Assembly: GCA_014529385.2 (NCBI GenBank)
Contig: CM043968.1
Location: 28,091,013 to 28,155,012, forward strand
DNA from: Adiantum capillus-veneris
Taxonomy: Eukaryota > Streptophyta > Polypodiopsida > Polypodiales > Pteridaceae
Reading direction: 5' to 3'
Length of the DNA stretch: 64,000 nt
Part shown: positions 10,114-20,284 of the stretch, one piece after another
How the letters are laid out: each line of letters opens with the position of its first letter
How positions within the stretch are numbered: position 1 is the stretch's first letter
Translations under genes and position numbers: made by a program
Notes under the pieces: generated by a model
The model's input: only the letters and a program-made list of their open reading frames with translations
The model's database searches: none
What the model was told of the DNA's origin: nothing

Positions 10114-12795
10114 TTACTCTTGGGAAGCATTGTAAGCATTGACAAGGTTTAGGTTATCCTTTAATTGTATGCCTTGCATCCATCTAGCATCTTCAAAAGG
10201 ATAATTCTTAAACTTAATAAGATATCGTCTGATAGTCTTACCGCCTCTTAATACCTTGTCTTCATGTCGGAGAATGGACTCGGGCTGCAGCACCTCCTCG
10301 TGGTCCTCGATCTCCGGTGGGTCTTCAATAGTTGGTTCTTGAGGTGGCTCTCCTTTGTAAGGCTTTAAGAGGCTCACATGAAAAGCATTGTGTATGAGCC
10401 AATGATTGGGCAACTTAAGTTGATAGGCCATCTCATTGATTGGCCTAAGAATCTGGAAGGGACCATAGTACCTTTTTGCTAGTTTAGCATAGTACTTTTG
10501 GTGGCCCGTAGGATTCTTGCCCGTAGTGTGCCTTAATCGAGCCTTAGGAAACTTTAACAAGACCCAATCGTTTTCTTTAAAGGCTTGGGCTCTTCTGTGC
10601 TTGTCAGCAGCAGCCTTTTGCCTTTGCTGTGAGATAGAGATAGCATCCTTAATCTTTTGGAAAGATTCTTGTAGGTCTCGGCTATACTCATCTGCAGCGA
10701 AGATCTTCCCATGTACCTTAAGTAGCAAGGGACTTTTTGACCTTCCCTCAATTACCTCGAAAGGTGCTTTTCCTGTAGAAGTATGTACAGTGTTATTGTA
10801 AGCATACTCTACTAAGGGTAAGTACTTCTCCCATTGGGATCTTTGATCTACTTCCGTTACATAGGCTTTTAGTAGATCGAGAATAGTTAGGTTAGCTATT
10901 TCACTTTGGCCATCAGTTTGTGGATGATAGGCCGAAGAGAAGTTTAGCCTTGTTCCTAAATTCTCAAAGAGACCCTTCCAGAAATTACTGGTCATTCTAG
11001 GATCTCTATCCGACACTATGGACATTGGCAAGCCATGGTACTTGAAAATTTGTGAAATGAAGAGGGTTGCCATTTGATGGGCTTTGATAGTCTTTTTGAC
11101 AGGTATAAAATGAGCTTGTTTACTGAACCTGTCTACTATCGTCCATATTCCCGTATTCCCATGGATAGACTTAGGCAATCCAAAGATAAAATCCATGGAT
11201 ATGCTCTCCCACGGTGAATTAAGGATTGGCAAGGGTTGAAGCAATCCAAGTTGCTTCCCTCTATCAAATTTTGTCTTTTGACATACCACACATTTGGAAA
11301 CATACTCATGTATGTTCACTTTCATGGTAGGCCAAAAGAAATATGTTTCAATTCCCTTTAGGGTAGACTGAATCCCTCTATGCCCCGCATATGGGGGAGC
11401 ATGAGATTCATACATTACTTTCTCACGTAGTGAGTTAGTAACGCATAGTCTATTGCCATAGAGAAGATAACCATCTTGTAAAGTAAATGGTTCTTCTTTC
11501 TTCCCTAATGCAAGGGCTGAAATCACATCTCTAAAATCGGGATCAATAGCATACTCATCTATCATTAAAGATAGATCATTGTGAGTTGCTATGGAAACCG
11601 CATTCACTCTCGGTCGTCTTGAGAGTGCATCGGCTACTTGATTATGCTTGCCAGCAATGTGAGCAATATGAAAATGAAATTGCGAAAGGAAATTTGCCCA
11701 CCTCATTTGTTTGTCGGAGAGCTTGGTCTGCGTCATGAAGTACTTAAGACTTTGGTGATCCGTTCGCAGAATGAAAGGAGTCCCCAATAAATAGTGCTTC
11801 CATGAGTCTAAGGCATGTAGAACTGCAAGGAGTTCTTTTTCGTATATGCCTAGAGCTTGCTCAACAGGGTCGAGCCTTCGACTCTCATAGCCTATGGCGT
11901 GCCCTTCTTGGAGCAGAACAGCCCCAAGGCAATCACCACAAGCATCACATTGGACCTCAAATGGTTTTGAGAGATCCGGTAGTGTAAGCACAGGTTGAGA
12001 GATAAGCTTTTCTTTAAGCTTTTCGAAAGCATTGTTCTCCTTAGCAGACCACGTATACCTAACATTTTTCTTTGTTAGGTCATGTAATGGTCCCGCAATT
12101 TGTGAGAACTTTTCTATGAAGCGTCTATAGTATGCACACATACCTATAAAGCTTCTTAGTTCATGAAGATTCCTTGGTTTAGGCCATCCTTTTATTACCT
12201 CTAACTTGGATGGATCCATTTGGATTCCATCTTGAGAGATAATGTGACCTAAATATTGAATCTCTTGCAAGAAAAATTCACTTTTCTTTCGATTAACATA
12301 AAGTTTATTCTCTCTTAAAACTTGAAATATTACCTGGAGGTGTTGCTTGTGTTCCTCTAATGAATTAGAGTAGATGATAATATCATCAAAGAACACTCCA
12401 GTGAAGGTTCGATGAGGCCTGAACAGCTTTTCCATCAAGCGGTTGAATGTGGCTGGTGCATTAGTCAAGCCAAAAGGCATGACAATGTATTCGTAAAGAC
12501 CAAATGTAGTACGAAATGCGGTCTTTACAATGTCTTGATCAACTATCCTTATTTGATGATAGCCACTTTTTAGGTCAATCCTACTGAAGTAGGTCGATCC
12601 TTGTAGCTTATCAAATAGGTCTTCTACCCGTGGAACGGGAAACCTATTCTTGATAGTGATCCTATTTAGTGCTCTATAGTCGACACACATACGATATGTG
12701 CCGTCTTTCTTTTGCACTAATAGCACAGGTGAGCAAAATGGAGATGAGCTAGGCCTAACCATGCCCTTCTCAATTAACTCATGCACTTGCCGCAT
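10114..12795 (-). CDS. pol: Chromovirus pol: RT, RNase H, integrase, chromodomain
   Basis: 893 codons from the first Met; the open frame extends further upstream to about 12960. In order: reverse transcriptase (about 1-240) with VFFDDIIIYS at 134-143, an F-FDD variant of the YxDD active site; RNase H (about 275-395) with Asp284, Glu321 and Asp346; integrase zinc domain with His465, His472, Cys502 and Cys505; integrase core with Asp535, Asp596 and Glu632; and a C-terminal chromodomain-like segment containing RYLIKFKNYPFEDARWM. In chromoviruses the latter directs insertion toward marked chromatin. All catalytic positions are present and no stop interrupts the frame, so the protein looks functional if it can be joined to gag translation. 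It would act in cytoplasmic particles and then in the nucleus. Confidence 0.93.
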   Translation of the reverse strand: MRQVHELIEKGMVRPSSSPFCSPVLLVQKKDGTYRMCVDYRALNRITIKNRFPVPRVEDLFDKLQGSTYFSRIDLKSGYHQIRIVDQDIVKTAFRTTFGLYEYIVMPFGLTNAPATFNRLMEKLFRPHRTFTGVFFDDIIIYSNSLEEHKQHLQVIFQVLRENKLYVNRKKSEFFLQEIQYLGHIISQDGIQMDPSKLEVIKGWPKPRNLHELRSFIGMCAYYRRFIEKFSQIAGPLHDLTKKNVRYTWSAKENNAFEKLKEKLISQPVLTLPDLSKPFEVQCDACGDCLGAVLLQEGHAIGYESRRLDPVEQALGIYEKELLAVLHALDSWKHYLLGTPFILRTDHQSLKYFMTQTKLSDKQMRWANFLSQFHFHIAHIAGKHNQVADALSRRPRVNAVSIATHNDLSLMIDEYAIDPDFRDVISALALGKKEEPFTLQDGYLLYGNRLCVTNSLREKVMYESHAPPYAGHRGIQSTLKGIETYFFWPTMKVNIHEYVSKCVVCQKTKFDRGKQLGLLQPLPILNSPWESISMDFIFGLPKSIHGNTGIWTIVDRFSKQAHFIPVKKTIKAHQMATLFISQIFKYHGLPMSIVSDRDPRMTSNFWKGLFENLGTRLNFSSAYHPQTDGQSEIANLTILDLLKAYVTEVDQRSQWEKYLPLVEYAYNNTVHTSTGKAPFEVIEGRSKSPLLLKVHGKIFAADEYSRDLQESFQKIKDAISISQQRQKAAADKHRRAQAFKENDWVLLKFPKARLRHTTGKNPTGHQKYYAKLAKRYYGPFQILRPINEMAYQLKLPNHWLIHNAFHVSLLKPYKGEPPQEPTIEDPPEIEDHEEVLQPESILRHEDKVLRGGKTIRRYLIKFKNYPFEDARWMQGIQLKDNLNLVNAYNASQE

Positions 12796-12962
12796 AATCT
12801 CCTCTTGTTGAGCTTGAGAAACTCTATAAGGAGGTTTGTTAGGCGGTGAACTTCCTGGAAGAAGTTCAATTGCATGGTCGTCATTACCTCGTTTAGGAGG
12901 TAGCTCACAAGGGATGTCGTCAATAAAGACATCTTGAAACCCCTTGAGAAAATTGGATAACT

Positions 12963-15062
12963 CTAATTCCTTTTGGTTGCTTTTATTTTTTTTGCTAAAG
13001 CATTAGGTTCATTTTGAGAATCTTTAACAAAAATCATGTACACGGAAATAGAGCTCTTTATTGACTTGTTGAAAGCTGGTGTATGTACAATGGGGATGGT
13101 GTTACCCATCTCCCTAGCATCTATATACATGTCCTTTTCCCTGAACTTAAAGGAGATTCTCCTTTCAGGAAATTTAACATGGGCAGCCAGACGGTCAAAC
13201 CATGGTGCCCCTAGGATTACATCCTCATGCTTGAGAGGAGAGATAAAGAAGTCCTCTTTGTCCACATAGCCTTGGACATGAAGCCTCAATTTCCCGATTA
13301 AGGGAGTGACTGAAGCTTCTTGCCCCTTGAAGGCACTGTCTGCGGGTAGGATATCTCCCATCTCGTAGGATTGTATGCCTAGCTTGGTGGCTAACTCCAT
13401 AGATATAAAATTGTGAGTAGAACCAGGGTCAAAGAGAATAAAAGCATCATGTTCTCTTACCTTTCCCCAAGCATGGCATAGAGGAGATCCTTTGTGGTGA
13501 GTTTGGTGAATCTCCTCCTCTTGGATTTCAACCAAAGAAGCTCTAGGAGGATCTTGGCGGTTGTTCTTTTGGGGACAAGCGCGGTACGCATGCCCTTGTT
13601 CGCCGCACTTGAAACACCGGTTATCTTTACGATAACGCTCAAGCTCTTCAGGAGAGAGTTTATTCTTTCCTTTGTAAACTCCCTTCTCTTTAGCTTTGTT
13701 GGAATTGCCCTTAGGAGACTTTTGGACATTGTCCTTCCCCTTAGGCTCATTGGAACCCTTGTTTTCCGGGGGCTTATTATTTCTTTTACCCCCCGTTTGG
13801 AAATTGATTCGCGAGGCCACCATAGTATGGTGTATTACCGCCGATATGGTACGTGGCCTTTGGGAGTTGACATACTCCGCCATTTCTTCGGTTAAGCCCG
13901 CACAAAATTGTTGCTTTTGCTCTCCAAAATCCAACTTTTTGAAGACAGTGGCTTTGAGTTGTAGGTCCCAAAACTTGTCTACATATTTGTGGATGGATTC
14001 ATTGGGAGAGAGCTTTAAGCTTCGCCATTCGGTGAGTACTTTGTCTTTGGCATCGGTGGCCAAAAACTGCTTCATAATGGAAGCTCTTAAAGCCTTCCAT
14101 GTTCGTGGAGCTTCACCGTTGGCTCGTAGGCTAGACCACCATTGTCTGGCGGACTTTTGAAAGTGCATAGCTACATGGCGTAGCTTAGAGGACTCCGTGA
14201 AGCCCTCATCTCCAAACGCCGCATCGAATTGCTGGATAAAGGCCAAAACTTTGTCTGTAGCACCGAAGGTGCCATCATAGGTAAGGAAAGAGATGCTCTT
14301 CCCTCCCTCTTTGAATTTCTTCAGCTTGGACGACCTCTTCCATGCGGCATAGGATTTTCTATGGCCTCTTCTTTTTGATGGTTCAAAAGTTGCACCATCA
14401 CTTTCTTCAGAAGATGAAGAATTTGAAGAAGGTGGAGAAGAGGGTGACCTCTTTCTCGCCTTTTTCTTGTCTTGATCTTTGTCGTCTTCACCATAGCTTT
14501 CATAAGAGGAAGAGGATGAAGAAGATGGAGAAGAGGGTGTCCTCTTTCTCGCCTTTTTCTTCTCTTGCTTTTTATCATCCCTCTTTGAATTATGGCGTGG
14601 AGAAGAGTGTGATGGTCTTCTCCGCTTTGGTGGTGATGGAGAGCGTTTAGCCCGCCGTCTTCGTGGAGCCATCTCCGCCGAGGTGGCGGGAGACTCGCTT
14701 CTTTCTCGTTCCTTCGGTGGAGGCTCTTGAGTTCTCCTTTGGGAAGGAGATGCATCATCAAGAAGTAAGTTCTTGAGCCCTTCATATGGATTCTCTTCTT
14801 CTTCCCGAATCGGAGAGAGACCTCTTTTGGTAGTCTCACAAGGAGGCTTCCTAGGTGTTCTCTCGTCATGGTGATGAGCTTGGAGAATCCCGTGAGCACG
14901 GAGCTGCCGTTGCACTTCACTTTGGAGAGATGGATTGCCCATGGCTTGTTGAAGCCTAGAAACAAGATAATTAACAAGCATTGAAGCATCATTAGTAGCT
15001 TGCTCATGAGCAAAATCAAAGTTATCAACATTAATTTCACTCTCTTTAATATTGTCAGCCAT
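12963..15062 (-). CDS. gag: Chromovirus gag with zinc knuckle and protease
   Basis: 699 codons starting at the first ATG after a ~400-bp leader. An N-terminal Arg/Ser- and Pro-rich region (about 65-215) is followed by the capsid-like domain (about 230-400), a CCHC zinc knuckle (CFKCGEQGHAYRAC, about 481-494), and a retropepsin domain whose active-site motif reads FDPGSTHNFIS (about 542-552). DPG replaces the canonical D[ST]G, a variant I recall from other plant gypsy elements. The frame stops at 12963 just after a run of eight A. In the related copy near 33310 the same place has one more base and reads on into pol, so a 1-nt slip or deletion separates the two ORFs here. Confidence 0.9.
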   Translation of the reverse strand: MADNIKESEINVDNFDFAHEQATNDASMLVNYLVSRLQQAMGNPSLQSEVQRQLRAHGILQAHHHDERTPRKPPCETTKRGLSPIREEEENPYEGLKNLLLDDASPSQRRTQEPPPKERERSESPATSAEMAPRRRRAKRSPSPPKRRRPSHSSPRHNSKRDDKKQEKKKARKRTPSSPSSSSSSSYESYGEDDKDQDKKKARKRSPSSPPSSNSSSSEESDGATFEPSKRRGHRKSYAAWKRSSKLKKFKEGGKSISFLTYDGTFGATDKVLAFIQQFDAAFGDEGFTESSKLRHVAMHFQKSARQWWSSLRANGEAPRTWKALRASIMKQFLATDAKDKVLTEWRSLKLSPNESIHKYVDKFWDLQLKATVFKKLDFGEQKQQFCAGLTEEMAEYVNSQRPRTISAVIHHTMVASRINFQTGGKRNNKPPENKGSNEPKGKDNVQKSPKGNSNKAKEKGVYKGKNKLSPEELERYRKDNRCFKCGEQGHAYRACPQKNNRQDPPRASLVEIQEEEIHQTHHKGSPLCHAWGKVREHDAFILFDPGSTHNFISMELATKLGIQSYEMGDILPADSAFKGQEASVTPLIGKLRLHVQGYVDKEDFFISPLKHEDVILGAPWFDRLAAHVKFPERRISFKFREKDMYIDAREMGNTIPIVHTPAFNKSIKSSISVYMIFVKDSQNEPNALAKKIKATKRN

Positions 15063-15464
15063 TCTAACAACTTTTAGGTGTAAACTTTTTAGGTGTACTT
15101 TGGCACTTCAAGCCCTAGTTGCTACTCCTCTTTACCCCTTTAGAAAAAGCACTCAAGCTACTGTACCCGCGGCTCGAATACCATTAATTGCAAGGAATAG
15201 AAGAGAGGGTCTTTCGACACCAAAACAGCACCGGCTCCTGTCAAGCTTCTAATAGCTCAATAGTGGTTAAGCCGTAGGCAAGCCCCGTAGGACTCCACTA
15301 TTAAGACCATAGCTCTCGACGGTGATGCCCCGTTAACTGCACAAAGGCAGGCGCACTGCAAGGCTGAAAAATCCCTATTCTACTTACTCACAGGCAATTA
15401 ATAATACCAACCATTTGTAGCTAGCTTGAGGACCTCCCTTCTTGAGCAAGAAAAGAGAAACCTT

Positions 15465-15479
15465 GAGCTCTGATACCAA
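15465..15479 (-). other. Primer binding site of the chromovirus
   Basis: The plus strand reads GAGCTCTGATACCAA immediately before the LTR start at 15480. Its complement TTGGTATCAGAGCTC pairs with the 3' end of initiator tRNA-Met. The 5' leader between here and the gag ATG (15063-15464) has no ORF of note. Confidence 0.88.
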
Positions 15480-17071
15480 TGTAACATTTAATGGCCTAAA
15501 ATCTTTTGTGTAGCGGAATTTAGCATGAACATAGTGGGCATTTCATTAGAGTTGATTCCTAATGAGAATTACAAGAGTGCTTGGGTGGAGAGAGCAACAA
15601 AAAGCATAACACCTAGTTAGATAGCATCGACAATACTTTCAAAAGAGAGAGCAATTAAGCTATTGACAACAGTTGAGGACCGGATTTGCATGGAGCCGGT
15701 CCCCCCTCCAAAAGGCTTTGTATTATGGTTTCTCCCATCAAGAGAGACATTGTACAATACAATTCTTTGTGTTCCTTCAAGACTAGCTAGTGCAATGAAG
15801 ATGGAAGCTTCATACACCAAGCAAAACACTTAATCAAACACAACTTGAATTATCCCCGTTCTCAGACCCAAGACCTCACACACCTTCGAAGATGGTGAGA
15901 GCTAGCAGGGTATGAGAGTAGATTGAGAGGAAAAAGAAGTATCTTACGAGAAAGAAGTACATCTCCTCACATAATCACTCATATTAGCATAGCTTAGCTT
16001 AGTAATTAGCTTGGTAGAGAAGATGAGCATGCATTGAAGCTTGGCTCTTGGTTGGATTTGCATCCACATGCCAAGAGAGTGTTGATGTAGGCTTCTATCT
16101 CACAAGCTTGGAGTAGGTGATGAGCTCTCCATTAAAGCTTGGGAGGAGATAGAGTATTTTCCCTTCACACATGGTCAAGTGTGAGAGTGTGTGTGTCAAT
16201 GCCAAGCAAAAATCAGCCCCCCCCCTCTCTTGGGCGAGCCCTAGCTGCTAAGTAAGTCTGGCTTTTGCCTCATTGGACCTCCCCAGGTCAAGCCAATAGG
16301 GATTAAGCAGCATAAGTGATAGCCTTCTGACATGTGTCCCCCTTTCCCCTTTTGTGAGAGCTTTAGGTAATTAAATAATTAAACTAAACTCTCATTGGAC
16401 CCCTTTGCCTCCTGGCCAATAGGAATCAGGCAAGCCATGGGGCTCCTGAATGCTCATTGGACCCCTTGGGAGACTGCCCAATAGTCTTCTAGGACACTTA
16501 ATTCTTATTGGTTTCTTTTATTAAATGTTTTTAAATTAATTAAACTAGATTTACTCTAGCTTAATTCTCATTGGTCCACTTCAAGGGTCTTCCAATAGGA
16601 ATTGGGCACACCTTGTGGGCATCTGGCCTAGGGAGCTGACATGTGTCCCTCATTCCCTTTGTGTAAAGGGAGCCTGTGTGTGTGTGTGTGTGGCTTTCTC
16701 TCTCATCCCCTAGCTTTGGGGCTCTCCCCCTCCCATGTAGGGATATGCAAAGACTTTTAGGGCACACACTAAGCATCCAATTTTCCCTAGGGTTGACCTT
16801 TGGACACAACCTTTGAATTTTGGAACCTTAGCATTTTGGAAGTCTTAATGGGCTGAACCTTAGGGTCTTTTTGGCCCATTGTTTCACATGGCTCTTTTGC
16901 AGATGGCCCCCCCTTTGGATCCCTATTTTCCCTCCTTTGGATCCCTACTGTGGCCGGTCTGCTAACTTAACCAATATTCTAGCTTTTTCTCCCTTGGCAC
17001 TTCCCCACATTAAATGATCAGTTTAATATGAGAAAATCATTTAGGAGAATTAGATATTGATTATTATGACA
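15480..17071 (-). repeat. 5' LTR of the young chromovirus
   Basis: 1592 bp, identical to 8167-9756 except for about three differences. It would carry the promoter for the element's minus-strand transcript. A precise TATA box was not assigned. Confidence 0.95.
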
Positions 17072-17682
17072 TTTGTTCACCAGCAAGACACCACATGTGT
17101 GCACTAGCCATTTTTCTACTTTAGTTCTTCCCATCGGTATTACTTTTTCAAAATATTCTAATTTCTATATGGCTAATGAGCAAGCATGAGTTTGATGGCT
17201 AATTTTGAGGCTTCTTATCAGCATCATTACAAGACGACACTAGGAATGTGCAGTTTGCAATTAGCTTTGATCATATGTAGGATCATGTTTGGCTACTCAA
17301 ACGTAAAGTTAATGGGCAGTTGTAAGGGCTCCAAGTTTTAAGTAGAGAGATGTAAGTGCAATTCCGATGCAGTCATGATTGGGCACATTGTAACATCCAT
17401 CAGATTAATATGGAGTTAATAAGTTATAGGAATCCCGCTAAGTTAAGCAAAGGCACTCCACAACATGCTCTTCTTCTTTATAAAGAACAATATCATTTTG
17501 GGATTTACTTCGCGAATGGAGAGTAAATGTACCCATGGATTTAGGCATAGGGTGCCAACCTTTTGTTACATGTCACATGAAAGTTCAAATGCTCATCACT
17601 CATTTGACTAATTTGCATTAGTCAGAAGCATTCCAGTATTTGAAAGGAATTGCTTAAGAAGACGAGCGATAAATTTGCTCAG

Positions 17683-17825
17683 TTAGAGCATCTCGCTTGA
17701 GGTAGGCTCTAATATTAGTATGAGCTCCAAGTAAAGGTTCCTTTTGGCCAAAGGAATAGTCTCTTAGGAGGAGGTTTGGTTTAAATCATTCAGTTTGGTT
17801 TTTGCTATGAAAATAGTTCCACATA
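17683..17825. repeat. Local duplication, copy 1
   Basis: TTAGAGCATCTCGCTTGAGG through GCTATGAAAATAGTTC recurs at 18433-18550 with small indels. The second copy runs into a SINE, so the segment was duplicated locally before or during SINE activity. Confidence 0.75.
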
Positions 17826-17839
17826 TGAGTACCTAATTT

Positions 17840-18060
17840 GGTAATTATTGAAGTGGATCAATTGACCTTATGCAAGTTTAGATTAGGAAAACATTGATAT
17901 TCTTACAAAGAGTTATCTCATTGATGTTTTCAAGGATGAAAGCTCTCCTTCAAAGCGGGAGTAATGTCAGGACAAGGATAGGAACAGGGGGGAATGAACT
18001 CTAGGCAAAGTCGGCTACGGGCTCAAGTGGCTCCGTGCAAGCAAGGAGTAAATCACTGCT
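17840..18060 (+). mobile_element. 3' end of an old plus-strand chromovirus
   Basis: The frame ending IDVFKDESSPSKRE-stop at about 17925-17963 resembles the acidic tail that closes chromovirus pol. It is followed by AAAGCGGGAGTAA and TGTCAGGACAAGG, which fits a polypurine tract and LTR start. The minus-strand element at 46.4 kb has the same arrangement (GGGGGGAGTAATGTCAGGAC), so the two are probably related families. The young gypsy element inserted upstream of this end, in the same decayed host sequence. Confidence 0.6.
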
Positions 18061-18340
18061 AGAAAGCTAAGTCTCAAACAAAATTGCACAACTACAAAAA
18101 TATATGGGAGGGGTACCACCACTAGTTTTGCACATCCAATGAATATCAAGGAATTTATGGTGGTATCTAAGAATTAAAAAAATCACAAGCTTGCTTTACT
18201 AAGTGTGGTCATAGGCATCGTGGGTGCCCATATAATGATCCACATTGTCCAAGATTGTCAAGCTTACTTCTTTCAAGAACTAAGACATAGAGATTCGATG
18301 TTTGAGCTTTTATTGAAATCTACTTCTCAAATGTTTTAAC

Positions 18341-18432
18341 AAGAGTACCCAAAGAGCCTTCATGATGTAACCCCAAGGTTGAGCATAGCTTAGTTGGTTG
18401 AGCCTTCGTGATGTAACCCCAAGTTTGCGCAA
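18341..18432 (+). mobile_element. tRNA-derived SINE fragments, rearranged
   Basis: Two partial 5' segments lie in tandem: CTTCATGATGTAACCCC, then a tRNA-like head GAGCATAGCTTAGTTGGTTG followed by a second TTCGTGATGTAACCCC. Both match the head of the SINE at 19239-19465. The body and tail are missing. Confidence 0.6.
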
Positions 18433-18562
18433 ATTAGAGCATCTCGCTTGAGGTAGGATTTAATATTAGTATGAGCTCCAAGTAAAGGTTCCTATTGGCC
18501 AAAAGAATAATCTCTTGGTTTAGTATTTGCTATGAAAATAGTTCTCAAATGTTTTAACAAGA

Positions 18563-18755
18563 GTACCCAAAGGGCATAGCTCAGTTGGTTGAGCCTTCAT
18601 GATGTAACTCGAAGTTTGAGAGTTTGAGCTATGTTCAATGGGTGTTACCACCTTTTCCACTGGGGGAGTTGGTGAGTGTGATGTGTATAGCAAGTCCATT
18701 TGAAAATACATAGGAACGTATAAAGTTCTCCCTATTACCCTGTTTGGAAAGAGCA
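18563..18755 (+). mobile_element. tRNA-derived SINE copy, diverged
   Basis: Starts TACCCAAAGGGCATAGCTCAG (head in two pieces here: TACCCAAAG, GGCATAGCTCAGTTGGTTG). The tRNA A-box region TAGCTCAGTTGGTTGAGCC is clear and a degenerate B box is near GAGTTTGAGCT. The body (CCACTGGGGGAGTTGG, CTCCCTATTACCCTG) parallels 19239-19465. No A tail remains. Confidence 0.65.
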
Positions 18756-19226
18756 TCATGTCATTAATTTTCAATAGTCTAATTCTCTATTCTAGAGAAG
18801 ATGATTTGAAAAGCATCATTGTGTTTTGAAAGCAAATTTCTATGCATTTATGTTTTGGGCTTTCAATGTGTTTGTTTATATTTTGATGGTCATGCATGGC
18901 ATAAAGTGGCCTTGCCTGGTAATAGAATTAAAGTCGCATGCCAAGATGTGAAGTTCCTAACAGGGGTCAAATTAAGTAACAAAAAGGACATACTACAAGG
19001 CCTGGATAAATTTAAGGCAAGCTTTTTATTATCAACTCTACAATTCACACTATACATGAGCATTGATGCACAATATTCTTCTTCCCAGGCTTGCATCGAC
19101 CGGCGTCTATTGAGCCGACAACTTTAGTGATGTTGGTCAAGCATCTGACCAACTTGGATTTTCAATTTAAAAGTTGGGCATTACAATCATAAATCTTAAA
19201 GATTTGCCCCAAGGACAATGGTTGGG

Positions 19227-19477
19227 AAAAGCCTTTATTACCCAAGAAGCGTAGCTTAGTTGGTGAGACCTTTGTGATGTAACCCAAGGTTGCGGGTTCG
19301 AGGCTCACGGGTTGCGTTCTCTTGGGTGTATTCTCTCCCCTATTGGGGGGGTGGTTCCCACAGTTGCCCTTCAAGGGTGTAATGTACAGCAATGTACATT
19401 TGTAAATACATGATATGTGTATAGTTTCTCCCTACTACCCTCCTAGGGCTGATGGTGGAAAAAAAAAAAGCCTTTAT
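19227..19477 (+). mobile_element. tRNA-derived SINE with 12-bp TSD
   Basis: A ~227-bp unit (19239-19465) has a tRNA-like head with A box TAGCTTAGTTGG and B box GGGTTCGAGGC about 50 bp apart. A body ends in CTACTACCCTCCTAGGGC, followed by an A tail. It is flanked by the identical 12-mer AAAAGCCTTTAT at 19227-19238 and 19466-19477. These are the hallmarks of LINE-mobilised SINE insertion: an internal RNA polymerase III promoter, an A tail and long direct repeats. The intact target duplication suggests a fairly recent insertion. Confidence 0.88.
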
Positions 19478-19605
19478 CTGGAGTGGTATGTGATTGGTAT
19501 TTGCTTGTCCTCTCCAAGGCTAGTTAACAAGCACCTGATATTCAAAAGAGGAAGCACCCCCCTGCAATCTAGCCTTGACTTGAACTTGGTTTCACTCAAC
19601 ATGGT

Positions 19606-19928
<323 letters not shown>

Positions 19929-20284
19929 TACAAATGTATGTGTTGTGATGTAAAGTCAGTTCTACAGGTCCTCTTTTAAAACTGTGGATCTATACCATGA
20001 GGATATCCCCGCCACACTGAATCAAAGAAGGTAACAAGAGATTTCTTCTTCTGATGCCCTCAGTCATCTTTGTTGTAAAAGGACTTCACCTACGCCAAAA
20101 CCCCTCCAAATCTATCAATCAAGATTTGTAAGATAAACTGCCCTTGAAGGATTTCACCTACACCAAAATCCCTTCCGATCTATATCAATCACGATTTGTA
20201 AGATAAACTATGGTACAAAAGTTTATAGCTGTTCCTGTCTTTGTTGTGATGGTTTCTTGAGGATACTGATGCTCGCAACCATCG

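Larger units (their letters stand above)
8162..17076 (-). mobile_element. Young, complete Ty3/gypsy chromovirus, TTTGT TSD
   Basis: An 8905-bp element (8167-17071) bounded by TTTGT at 8162-8166 and 17072-17076. The LTRs (8167-9756 and 15480-17071) differ at only about three places that I could see: one T/G, one G/T and one extra TG unit. This implies a recent insertion. Order on the minus strand is 5' LTR, primer site, gag with protease, pol (RT, RNase H, integrase, chromodomain-like tail), polypurine tract, 3' LTR. A degraded relative lies at 28503-34308. The gag and pol frames are offset by one base at a run of eight A (see gag), which could be a mutation or a site of frameshifting. Confidence 0.95.

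Noticed and set aside
13494-14160. Plus-strand ORFs of 130-150 codons
   Set aside because: They lie antisense within the chromovirus gag ORF and show no independent domain; they are shadows of the coding strand.
18389-18440. Possible tRNA genes (also near 18570, 19250 and 25178)
   Set aside because: A- and B-box sequences are present, but the segments do not form a complete cloverleaf with acceptor stem, and they continue into SINE-type bodies.
18819-19127. 102-codon plus-strand ORF
   Set aside because: No domain, no splice or codon-use support, and it lies in repeat-rich DNA between SINE copies.
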